A DNA stretch of 64,000 nucleotides from Collinsella sp. (GTDB lineage Bacteria > Actinomycetota > Coriobacteriia > Coriobacteriales > Coriobacteriaceae). Position 1 is the first letter of the stretch, and each line of letters begins with the position of its first letter. Of this stretch, positions 15,782 through 23,944 are shown piece by piece. The notes under the pieces were generated by a model, which saw only the letters and a list, made by a program, of their open reading frames with translations, made no database searches and was not told the origin of the DNA. The DNA lies in the NCBI GenBank assembly GCA_018373675.1, contig JAHAGQ010000010.1, forward strand, positions 1-64,000, read 5' to 3'. Made by a program: the position numbers and the translations under genes.

Positions 15782-17158
15782 CTAGGCCCTCAACAGATAG
15801 CGCACCTCGTAGGGCGCAAGCTCAAGGGAGCCCGCCAGCTCGACCGTGGGCACGCCGTCGGCAAGCAAATCGACAAAGGAGCCGTTGAGCTCGCCGGCGC
15901 CAAAGGTGTAAGGCTCGTCCACGGCGTTCACCGCCACGAGCACCGTCGCGTCGTCGCAGGCGCGCTCGAACAGCAGCTGCTTGTTCTGGATCACCACATT
16001 GCGATAGGCACCGTAGTTGAGAGCACGGGCCGCCGCGTCGTTTGCCGAGCGCAGGTGCGCCAGCTGCGTGATGAAGGCCGTCAGCTCGTTGGGCGCAGGC
16101 TCATCGAGCGCAGGGCGCAGCGCCCAGTCGCCATCGGGGCCGCCCTTTTCACCAGCAATTCCCCACTCGCTGCCATAGTAGACGCACGGAATGCCCGGCA
16201 TGCCAAAGAGCATGCCATAGGCGGGACGCAGGCACGACTTGTCGGTGAGGATGCTTGCCAGGCGCGGCACGTCGTGGTTGTCGACAAACGACAGCAGGTG
16301 TTTGCCGCGGTAGATGCACCAGGGGTCGCCGCCAAACTGGCGATGCAGCGAATGGGCGATCTCGAACATGTTGACCGAGTTAAAGCTGGAGTACAGGCCC
16401 TTGTAGCACTCGTAGTTGGTGCAGGAGTCGAGCATCTCGTCGTTGACGATTTGGTTGTAGTCGCCGTGGAGCGTCTCGCCAATCAGCACAAAGTCGGGCT
16501 TGAGCTCACGGGTAAAAGCGTGCAGGCGGCGCATGAAGTCGCGGTCGAGCATATAGGCAACGTCCAAGCGCAGGCCGTCGACGCCAAAGACCTCGGCCCA
16601 GCGACGCACGGACTCAAGCAGGTAATTGACCACGGCGGGGTTTTGCAGGTTGAGCTTCACAAGCTCAAAATGGCCCTCCCAGCCCTCATACCAAAAGCCG
16701 TCGCCGTAGCACGAGTCACCGTCAAAGCTGATGTGGAACCAATCCTTGTACGGCGAATCCCACTTGCGCTCCTGCACATCGCGGAAGGCCCAAAAACCGC
16801 GGCCGACGTGGTTGAAGACGGCATCGAGCACCACGCGGATACCGTGGGCATGCAGTGTGTCGCACACGGCGGCAAAGTCGACATCCCCACCCAGGCGGCG
16901 GTCGATATGGCGCAGGCTGCGCGTATCGTAGCCGTGGCTATCGGACTCGAGCGGCGGGTTGATGAGCACAGTGCCAACGCCGAGTTCCTGCAGGTAGTCG
17001 GCCCATTTGGCAATCTTCATGATGGGCGCATCGGGGCTAGCTGTGGCATCGGCGGCCTGGGCGAGCTCATCCTCGGCAACGGGGGCGGCGTTTTCGCGCG
17101 GAGCTCCACAAAAGCCCAGCGGATAGATCTGATAGAACGTCGTCTCGTATGCCCACAT
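15782..17158 (-). CDS. GH13 alpha-amylase family glycosidase, intracellular
   Basis: A 458-residue enzyme without a signal peptide. The four GH13 motifs are present: VVLDAVFNH, GLRLDVAYML with the nucleophile Asp, LIGETLHG with the acid/base Glu, and SFVDNHDV with the transition-state Asp. A TIM barrel is followed by a short C-terminal beta domain (about 385-458). Small intracellular members of this kind act as maltodextrin glucosidases, cyclomaltodextrinases or neopullulanases. No N-terminal dimerisation domain typical of cyclomaltodextrinase is seen, so the precise specificity is open. GGGAGG lies upstream of the ATG. It is probably cotranscribed with the DNA glycosylase gene. Confidence 0.88.
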   Translation of the reverse strand: MWAYETTFYQIYPLGFCGAPRENAAPVAEDELAQAADATASPDAPIMKIAKWADYLQELGVGTVLINPPLESDSHGYDTRSLRHIDRRLGGDVDFAAVCDTLHAHGIRVVLDAVFNHVGRGFWAFRDVQERKWDSPYKDWFHISFDGDSCYGDGFWYEGWEGHFELVKLNLQNPAVVNYLLESVRRWAEVFGVDGLRLDVAYMLDRDFMRRLHAFTRELKPDFVLIGETLHGDYNQIVNDEMLDSCTNYECYKGLYSSFNSVNMFEIAHSLHRQFGGDPWCIYRGKHLLSFVDNHDVPRLASILTDKSCLRPAYGMLFGMPGIPCVYYGSEWGIAGEKGGPDGDWALRPALDEPAPNELTAFITQLAHLRSANDAAARALNYGAYRNVVIQNKQLLFERACDDATVLVAVNAVDEPYTFGAGELNGSFVDLLADGVPTVELAGSLELAPYEVRYLLRA

Positions 17159-17229
17159 AGCAACCTCCCGGTAAGCTCAACACAACGACATCCATTGTAT
17201 GCCTGCCGTGCATCCCCTCCCCCAAAATA

Positions 17230-17296
17230 AGTTGCGGTGGAATAGTTCCTGCTTGAGCCTTCAAAGGCCTTAAACAGGAACTATTCCACCGCAACT
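17230..17296. repeat. Long hairpin repeat GTTGCGGTGGAATAGTTCC, copy 1
   Basis: Perfect 22-bp arms (17230-17251 and 17275-17296) enclose an inner CCTTcaaAGG-like palindrome. A near copy lies at 26684-26750. It sits just after the stop of the MFS gene and could also act in 3'-end formation, but there is no T run next to it. Confidence 0.75.
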
Positions 17297-17311
17297 GATG
17301 AGGGGACGTGG

Positions 17312-18508
17312 CTAGGCGACGGGCTTGGCGCGGCGGATGGCTGGGAACATCACCGTGATGGCGAGGATAACGCCCACGACGGCAATCGCCCCGCCCGCGA
17401 AGCCGATCCAAGCGATACCGGGACCCGAAACCACGGCGCCGCCGATTGCGGTGCCCGTGCCAATACCGAGGTTAAACAGGCCCGAGAAGATCGACATGGC
17501 GACGGCTGACGAATCTGCCGGCGTGTGCTTGATGAGCTCGGCCTGGAACGCCACATTGAAGGCCGTGGCGCAGCAGCCCCACAGTGCGCAGACGGCAAGC
17601 ACTGTCACGAGCGACGATGCGGCCGGCCCCATGAGCAGCAGGGCCACCGGCACGCCGGAGAGCGTGATAGCAAGGAACGGAAAACGGTGCCCGTCGAACA
17701 GGCGGCTGAACAGCCAGCTGCCCACCAAGCCGGAACAGCCAAACGCCGTCAGCGTCATGGTGATGGCGCCCGCATCGACGTGCGCGACCTGCGCCAGGAA
17801 GGGCTCGATATAGCTGTAGCTTGCGTAATAGCCGGTCGCCATGAAGACCGTGACTGCGTAGAGCGCGATGAGGAGCGGGTTCTTGAGCAGCTCGGGCAGC
17901 TGTTTGACGGTAAAGCGCTCACCCGCCGGCATGGCCGGGAACACCGCTGCCTGGTAGACGACCGCGATGGCTGAGAGGCCCCCGACCACGGCAAACGTCA
18001 TGCGCCAGCCCACGGCCAAGCCAATGGCGCGACCGAGAGGCAGGCCAAAGATCTGCGCGATGGACGAGCCCGTGGCGATCATGCTGATGGCGAGCGAGCC
18101 GTGGCGAGTGTCGACCAGGCGCGAGGCCATAATCGAGGCGACTGACCAGAACACGGCATGTGCGCAAGCGACCACCAGGCGCGCGCAGACCAGGATGGGA
18201 TAGGTCGGCGCCACAGCGGACAGGAACTGACCGAGCGAGAACACGGCCAGCACGCCCAGCAGCATCCGCTTGAACTCGAAGCGCGAGGCAAACACCATGA
18301 GCGGCAACGACAGCAGCATGACGCCCCAGGCATAGACCGAGATCATGATGCCAGCTTGGGCCTCGGTGAGCGAAAACGATGCAGCGATGTCGGTCAGCAG
18401 GCCGATGGGCATGAACTCCGACGTGTTGAACACGAACGCGCAGCAGGTGAGCCCGATGAGCGGGAGCCACTGCCTGAGCGTGATGCCGTCTTGCTTTGTT
18501 TGAGCCAT
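17312..18508 (-). CDS. MFS transporter, SotB/AraJ-like sugar or drug exporter
   Basis: A 398-residue 12-helix major facilitator. The N-terminal block CCAFVFNTSEFMPIGLLTDIA, and later SVYAWGVMLLSLPLM and IATGSSIAQIFGLPLGRAIG, closely follow the E. coli SotB sugar-efflux protein. The family pumps sugars such as arabinose or IPTG-like glycosides, and some drugs, out of the cell in exchange for protons. The actual substrate is unknown. It stands alone, with GAGAGG upstream and a long hairpin repeat downstream. Confidence 0.85.
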   Translation of the reverse strand: MAQTKQDGITLRQWLPLIGLTCCAFVFNTSEFMPIGLLTDIAASFSLTEAQAGIMISVYAWGVMLLSLPLMVFASRFEFKRMLLGVLAVFSLGQFLSAVAPTYPILVCARLVVACAHAVFWSVASIMASRLVDTRHGSLAISMIATGSSIAQIFGLPLGRAIGLAVGWRMTFAVVGGLSAIAVVYQAAVFPAMPAGERFTVKQLPELLKNPLLIALYAVTVFMATGYYASYSYIEPFLAQVAHVDAGAITMTLTAFGCSGLVGSWLFSRLFDGHRFPFLAITLSGVPVALLLMGPAASSLVTVLAVCALWGCCATAFNVAFQAELIKHTPADSSAVAMSIFSGLFNLGIGTGTAIGGAVVSGPGIAWIGFAGGAIAVVGVILAITVMFPAIRRAKPVA

Positions 18509-18683
18509 ATAGGAAAACCTCTCCGATTATCTTGAGCGGTGGGCGATTATAGCAATGAGAAGTCTATAAAATGAGCAACAAAAGAATTCTTGGAAAACGA
18601 TTGTTAACAAACGGCGCGCCAATTCTGCTTAGAAAGCAAGGTACGCAGGAACTCAATGTCGAAAACGCGGCTTCATCTTCGGG

Positions 18684-19511
18684 CTATCGATCCTGCTCGG
18701 ATACGCACAAGGACACCCCCATGAGCACGTCAATTTCGAGCCAACTCGCAACCGCACAATGAACTAGCAAAAGCAGCATATAAGCAAACGCCCCATAATA
18801 AAGTCCCTCATGCACAAGCGCCGTCACTGAAAGTGCCGACGGCAGCGCCGCACTCGAAACTACCCATCCAACAAGAACCTGGATAGCGCAACTTGCAACC
18901 AGGTTCCATGCCACCAGCAGCGTTGCGGGACGCGCGATTTCTCTCCAGGAGGAACGAAGCACCGTGACCGAACGCATGATGTAGCGTGGTGCAAACCGAA
19001 TGCCTCGTAGTCCCCTCTGCTCCACGTCCGCATCTTCAATTAACACGAATACGAACGACGCGGAAAGAAGCGTCACGATTACTGCCACCACAAGCGAGCA
19101 CAACACCCCGAGCTGACTGCTCGCAAGCGAGGCAAAGACTACAATTGCCGATAAAATCAAGTGAACCAAATAAATTAGCAGCGCCCCAGAAATCTGGAGG
19201 GGAACCGTCGAGGCCAAGAGATAAACCGGAGGGGTTCGAGCAGGTTGCACCGTCTCTTTGGACCGGTCGACGGCAAATAATGAAAAAGCCACATTCGATA
19301 GAAGCAGGTTTAAAAAGGCCGCGACCACAGTGCAAATAAGCGTAATGGACGGATTGATATAGGCGAGCTCAGTTGCAACGTTTGATACACCAATTTGAAG
19401 CGCGCTCATAACAAACAAGGGGATATATAACGCCATCGTGCAGCCACTCCGGCATTCCTTCGCCCGATCGCCCGATTCCAGAAAGACATTGAAGTTCTCT
19501 CGCAAGTTCAC
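18684..19511 (-). CDS. Hypothetical multi-pass membrane protein
   Basis: A 275-residue protein with about six hydrophobic segments (around 27-48, 53-77, 97-125, 130-157, 195-222 and 235-258), separated by a basic cytoplasmic loop (about 160-195, FAPRYIMRSVTVLRSSWREIA). No family is recognised. The start is a GTG with only a weak ribosome site, so the N-terminus is uncertain. Composition is somewhat more AT-rich than neighbouring genes. It is read in the same direction as the GH4 gene upstream, with a 90-base gap. Confidence 0.55.
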   Translation of the reverse strand: MNLRENFNVFLESGDRAKECRSGCTMALYIPLFVMSALQIGVSNVATELAYINPSITLICTVVAAFLNLLLSNVAFSLFAVDRSKETVQPARTPPVYLLASTVPLQISGALLIYLVHLILSAIVVFASLASSQLGVLCSLVVAVIVTLLSASFVFVLIEDADVEQRGLRGIRFAPRYIMRSVTVLRSSWREIARPATLLVAWNLVASCAIQVLVGWVVSSAALPSALSVTALVHEGLYYGAFAYMLLLLVHCAVASWLEIDVLMGVSLCVSEQDR

Positions 19512-19601
19512 TCTATACCCGTTTTCTTACTAAGCAGGGCGAACGGGCGCCAATATAAACGCCGGTCCGCCCATCCATAATTTCTAGTTTTAACGTCCAG
19601 A

Positions 19602-20975
19602 CTAGTCTGTCCAGCCGTCGATGTAGTCGCGGTTAAGCTCAAAGTACTGCGCGGCGATATCTTTCGCCAAGGAGTACGAATTAACGAGCGGGTGCATCGC
19701 GAGGCTCTCGACAATGTCGCGCTTCGATCGGTTAACGATGCCACGCGCCACGGTGCGCTCGTAGTACTTGACGCGACGAATCAATTCGAGGTTTCCCGCG
19801 GGCACAGAATCGGCTTCGACGCGATGCGGCACGCAGCCATCGGTGGAGATATCGCACGTTGACTCAATGACATCTGTATCGAGAAGGCCGGGGATGGCGC
19901 CATTGTTGGGGGTGCACAGGATCATCTGCTGCGTCTTGCCAGAGCGAGCAATATCCATGAAGCGGAGCGCGACACCTGCGTATCCGCCAGCATCTTTGCC
20001 GTACACGTCAAACGTCCACGGCTTGTCGCGATGAATACCCGTCTCGGCCGCCATGTAGTTGTTTTCGCGCATTCCGTACCACTTCTCAAAGCACGCGAGG
20101 CCTTTTTCGAAGTCGTTCTCAATATCGATAGATGCAAGCTCGCTCGTCATTTCTCGATTAATTTCTTCGATTAGTTCACCGCGCGTCTGGGGCGAAGAGA
20201 GAACGTTGGCAACGGCGCGCTCGCGATAGTAGAAATAGTATAGGTACTCATTTGGCACGCATCCGCGATTTAGGACGAGGTCCTTCTCGAAGAACCTAAG
20301 ATCTGTATGAGCATATGCCCCGTCGTCGTGGATCAAGTCGGACATGATGTCCTCGCCGTCAACCGTCACATTGCGGAAGAACGAGAGGTGGTTGAGTCCA
20401 TAGCACTCGCCCTGAACCGATGCGGGATCAACGCCTTTATACTCGGCAAACTGATGCAACATGCCCGAGGGAGCATCGCAAATGCCATAAGTAAAATCAT
20501 AGCCCATATCGCGTAGGGCCTGAGATACGACGCCAGCGGGATTAGTAAAGTTAAACACCTTGACGTCCGGCTTTGCGTACTTCTTGATTAACTCGCAATA
20601 CGAAGCAAGCGCAGGGACGGAGCGCATGGCAAAAGACACGCCGGCTGCGCCAGTCGTCTCTTGGCCAAGAACCCCATGCGAAAGAGCAATGCGCTCATCG
20701 CGAACGCGCATATGGTCCCCACCGACGCGAATCGTCGTGATCACGTAATCGGCGTCCTTAACGGCCTCGACTGCATCGCCCGTCAGTGAAAAATTAAGCG
20801 TGGGGCAAAGCATGCCCGAGACATGGGCGGCAAGGCCACCGTAGATGCGCAGCTTCTCGGGATCATTGTCCATAAACACAAGTTCGTCGATTCCAAGCGA
20901 TGACGCCTGCTGGGCTATGCTCTTTGCCAAAAACATGGAGCGGACGCCACCGCCACCTATGACCGTAAGTTTCAT
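19602..20975 (-). CDS. Glycoside hydrolase family 4, 6-phospho-glucosidase
   Basis: A 457-residue NAD- and metal-dependent GH4 enzyme. Seen are the N-terminal Rossmann motif MKLTVIGGGGVRS, the substrate-phosphate region RVGGDHMRVRDERIALSHG, QETTGAAG, FNFTNPAG, and the metal-binding Cys and His in GICDAPSGM and GLNHLSF. FTNPAG and GLNHLSF resemble the LicH/CelF beta-type 6-phosphoglucosidases more than the alpha-type GlvA/MalH, but the choice is not certain. It would split a disaccharide phosphate imported by the PTS permease encoded 1 kb away. The annotated start at 20975 has GGGGG upstream; a longer frame reaching 21176 overlaps the regulator gene and is rejected. Confidence 0.9.
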   Translation of the reverse strand: MKLTVIGGGGVRSMFLAKSIAQQASSLGIDELVFMDNDPEKLRIYGGLAAHVSGMLCPTLNFSLTGDAVEAVKDADYVITTIRVGGDHMRVRDERIALSHGVLGQETTGAAGVSFAMRSVPALASYCELIKKYAKPDVKVFNFTNPAGVVSQALRDMGYDFTYGICDAPSGMLHQFAEYKGVDPASVQGECYGLNHLSFFRNVTVDGEDIMSDLIHDDGAYAHTDLRFFEKDLVLNRGCVPNEYLYYFYYRERAVANVLSSPQTRGELIEEINREMTSELASIDIENDFEKGLACFEKWYGMRENNYMAAETGIHRDKPWTFDVYGKDAGGYAGVALRFMDIARSGKTQQMILCTPNNGAIPGLLDTDVIESTCDISTDGCVPHRVEADSVPAGNLELIRRVKYYERTVARGIVNRSKRDIVESLAMHPLVNSYSLAKDIAAQYFELNRDYIDGWTD

Positions 20976-21150
20976 ATCGAAACCCCCAATTAGCACATTC
21001 AATATTGCATGGTTCGCCTGTGTTTGGATATTGTATCCAGCATGGAGGGCCGCTTCCCGCCCCGGTTGCAAGGCGGGAAAGGAATTCCCCAAGGAGTTAT
21101 TATTTACGCAACGGAAGCGGCCACACACGTCCGGCGGGAAGGAAGCACCG
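20976..21150. promoter_or_regulatory. Divergent control region between GH4 gene and RpiR regulator
   Basis: The region contains a palindrome TGGATA-ttg-TATCCA at 21025-21039, a plausible RpiR operator. A hairpin with arms CTTCCCGCC and GGCGGGAAG-like sequence lies at about 21049-21079 in the leader of the regulator. Both assignments are inference from position and symmetry. Confidence 0.4.
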
Positions 21151-21903
21151 ATGGTTGATAAAAAGCAGATTTCCAAGCTCTACTCAGCCGCAAAGCTATC
21201 CGAAACCGAGCAAAGCGTACTCGAATACCTACTCAACAATATCGACACCCTCGATGATATTGGCATAAAACCCGTCGCCATGGCATGCTTTACCAGCATG
21301 ACGACAGTCATCAGGCTTTCGAAAAAGCTCGGCTACCGTGGCTACCGCGAAATGATGTACGATCTCAAGCACCTTCAGCATGTCTCCCGCGAAATGAATC
21401 AATCACTCAAAAACAGTAGCGTCCACTTCGTATGTCACACCGGAGATGTAGACGTATTCATCGCCGCACTGCATCGCAACAGAATGATCGGAGTAAACGG
21501 AGAGGGCTTCTCACGCATCGTTGCGCAGTACATGGCGACTAAGCTCGTTGGACTTGGCTTTTTGGCCGTCATACAGGACTTCCTAGAGACCGATCAGTTT
21601 GTCGAATCCAACCGAAATACGCTCAGCTGCATGATGCTCATATCCAAATCGGGCCAGACAGAAGCCATCCTGGAAACCGCAAGGGCATGCCACGACGCGG
21701 GCATTACGACCCTCGCGTTTACCGGCAACGAAGACAGCGAGCTCGCCAAGACGGCAGACGCGATCTTTACGATACATGACGATCACCCAATGGATCTTAA
21801 GAACGTTAAGCCTAACTGCTTTACCGGAAGTTGTATTCTCGCATTCGAAGAACTATTGAGTATCTGCCTTGACAATCTAAAACAAGAAGGCCTGGCCCCC
21901 TAA
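21151..21903 (+). CDS. RpiR-family transcriptional regulator (HTH + SIS)
   Basis: A 250-residue regulator. The N-terminal helix-turn-helix domain (about 1-75, including TSMTTVIRLSKKLGYRGYREM) is followed by a SIS sugar-phosphate-binding domain (about 100-240, SKSGQTEAILETARACHDAGITTLAFTGNEDSELAKTAD). RpiR proteins sense phosphorylated sugars. Placed divergently from the GH4 gene and convergent with the PTS permease, it most likely controls both. The ATG at 21151 is preceded by GGAAGG; the longer upstream frame overlaps the GH4 gene and is rejected. Confidence 0.88.
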   Translation: MVDKKQISKLYSAAKLSETEQSVLEYLLNNIDTLDDIGIKPVAMACFTSMTTVIRLSKKLGYRGYREMMYDLKHLQHVSREMNQSLKNSSVHFVCHTGDVDVFIAALHRNRMIGVNGEGFSRIVAQYMATKLVGLGFLAVIQDFLETDQFVESNRNTLSCMMLISKSGQTEAILETARACHDAGITTLAFTGNEDSELAKTADAIFTIHDDHPMDLKNVKPNCFTGSCILAFEELLSICLDNLKQEGLAP

Positions 21904-21965
21904 ATCATGCGATAGGAAGCCAAGCCCTGGAATTGCGCTATGCAATTGAAAGCCACTTGCGCGTT

Positions 21966-23630
21966 TTACTCGTCACCGAGAACTTCGTGCACCTCAGAAG
22001 CGACTTCGCCGACACGAGGACCGTAAATGACCTGGATTGCCTTGTCGCTCAGGCGGATAACGCCCATAGCTTCAAGATTCTTGGTGAACACCTCGTCGTC
22101 TGCAACCTTAGAACCATCCTTGACAATCACGCGAAGACGTGAGATGCAGTTGTCAAGATCATCAATGTTGTCGGCTCCACCAAGCGCTTCGACAATGCCA
22201 ACAGCAAGCGCGCTGTCCTTGGCCGCACGGCCCTGGACTGCCTTCTCGGGAGTGCTATCAGACTCGCCCTTTGCCTCAGCGGCCTTTGCCTCGAACTCGG
22301 CTCTGCTGTTGATCAACTCAATATCGTCACCATCGTCTCGACCGGGCGTCTTGATATCGAACTTAGTAATAAAGAACCGGAAGAGGAAGAAAGCTGCCAG
22401 GAAAAAGGCGGGGAGCAGGATAAGGTATGGAAGCAGATTAAGCTTCTCGGGGCGGAATAAGAATGGGATCAGGTCCTTGATATTTCCCTGGTACACCGAA
22501 ACGCCCATTGCCTCCGAGAGAACTTCACCCAGTCCGGAAAGCGGAGCGTAAACGCCAAAGTAGAGCCAGGGGGCGGCAAACAGGAACGTAAAGAGAATAG
22601 GCTCCGTAACGCCAAAGAAAACAGTCGAAATCACTGTGGGGATTAAAAGACCAGCAACCTTCTTGCGGTTCTGGGGCTTGGCACAAGACCACATAGCAAG
22701 GGCGATGCCCGGGAACAACGCGTAATCGTTAATGCCATAGCCAGCCATGAAGGCCCTAACCAAGAGCTTGTCACTGCTGGGAGAAGCGAGCTGTGCAAGC
22801 TGAATGGCGCTATTGCCCACCACGCGCGTTCCATCGACGACCATGGAGCCGCCAAGCTCAGTCCAATACATGGGCGTCTCGAGCAACGGATGCAAGCCAA
22901 ACGGCACAAGGCTCTCGAGCACCCAGCGATAGACAAACGTACCGACCAGACCGGAGCCTTTCACGAACGTCGCAATACCCGAGAAGCATCCACCGATGAC
23001 GGGCCAGACGAAGTACATAATGCCGCCCAGGATGCCACCGGCGACCAGCGATACAATGGGGACCGTTCGACTGCCCGCAAAAAACGCCAGCGCCGTTGGA
23101 AGCTTGGTCTTGTAAAAGCGGCCGGTGATCCAGGCGACCAGGCAGCCCACGATAATGCCGCCAAAGACACCAGAGCTGTAGCCAAAAAAGCCGAGCGAGG
23201 TAGTGTAGAGTGCGGACTGCTCACTCGCCTGAATGGACGTAAGGCCGACCTTCTGAAGAGCTTCCACCGTTGTATTGTCGGCAGCCAAGCCAGCTGCTCC
23301 AAGCAGAATCTCAACCGTCTTGAGCATGGTGAGATAGCAGACAAGGGCAGAAAAGGCAGCCCAGCCCTTCTCTTTGCGAGACAAGGAGAAGGCGCAGCCG
23401 ACAGCAAACAAAACACCGAGGTTTCCAATGATTACCTCGCCGAGACCCTTAAATACCGAGAAGAACGTAAAGAGCGGCGAAGCGGCATACCAGTCCCAAT
23501 TAACGCCAAGGGACACAAGGGTCAGTTCGGTCGTAAAAACGCTACCGATACCCAAAAAGAGACCGGAAATGGCAATGAGCGTAATCGGAACGAGCATTGC
23601 CTTTCCGAACGATTGGAATTTTTCTTTCAT
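21966..23630 (-). CDS. PTS transporter EIICB, glucose/maltose-glucoside type
   Basis: A 554-residue sugar permease. The EIIC domain (about 1-430) has about ten membrane segments and the family block ESLVPFGLHPLLETP near residue 240. The C-terminal EIIB domain (about 480-554) contains the phospho-accepting Cys in DNCISRLRV near residue 494. There is no EIIA domain, so phosphate must come from a separate EIIA, probably the glucose-type EIIA at 27921. It resembles MalX/MalB-type glucoside permeases. With the GH4 hydrolase and RpiR regulator it forms a disaccharide uptake unit. GAGGAGG precedes the ATG at 23630; the longer frame is rejected. Confidence 0.9.
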   Translation of the reverse strand: MKEKFQSFGKAMLVPITLIAISGLFLGIGSVFTTELTLVSLGVNWDWYAASPLFTFFSVFKGLGEVIIGNLGVLFAVGCAFSLSRKEKGWAAFSALVCYLTMLKTVEILLGAAGLAADNTTVEALQKVGLTSIQASEQSALYTTSLGFFGYSSGVFGGIIVGCLVAWITGRFYKTKLPTALAFFAGSRTVPIVSLVAGGILGGIMYFVWPVIGGCFSGIATFVKGSGLVGTFVYRWVLESLVPFGLHPLLETPMYWTELGGSMVVDGTRVVGNSAIQLAQLASPSSDKLLVRAFMAGYGINDYALFPGIALAMWSCAKPQNRKKVAGLLIPTVISTVFFGVTEPILFTFLFAAPWLYFGVYAPLSGLGEVLSEAMGVSVYQGNIKDLIPFLFRPEKLNLLPYLILLPAFFLAAFFLFRFFITKFDIKTPGRDDGDDIELINSRAEFEAKAAEAKGESDSTPEKAVQGRAAKDSALAVGIVEALGGADNIDDLDNCISRLRVIVKDGSKVADDEVFTKNLEAMGVIRLSDKAIQVIYGPRVGEVASEVHEVLGDE

Positions 23631-23944
23631 CAATTCCCTCCTCAATGAGCCTCTACAAACGACTATTGCACCCCACGTCCCCACACAGGCGAAACGGAAG
23701 ACATGCTCGGCAATAGACACAAAGTGATTGTAGAAAGGGGCACAAAAAATGTGCATCGGCATCGCGTGATGCGGTTAAATCGACCGACGATTGCAAGTAT
23801 TTACGAATCCGCAAACGGCAGCAAATAGGCAGCGAACGGCAACCTGCAGCGTAGGACAGTCCCCGCAGGCCGACAATTACCGGTATTTTGGCTCATATTT
23901 GTTTAATTGTTGCTCGCCCAAAAGCGCGGAGCATCAACGCGCCC
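23631..23944 (-). promoter_or_regulatory. Upstream region of the PTS gene
   Basis: No gene is seen in this 314-base gap. On the minus strand TGCACA, 17 bases, TACAAT (about 23720-23750) is a plausible promoter, and a palindrome GCACA-N5-TGTGC overlaps its -35 and spacer, a candidate operator. The part nearest the feo gene shows no clear terminator. Confidence 0.35.
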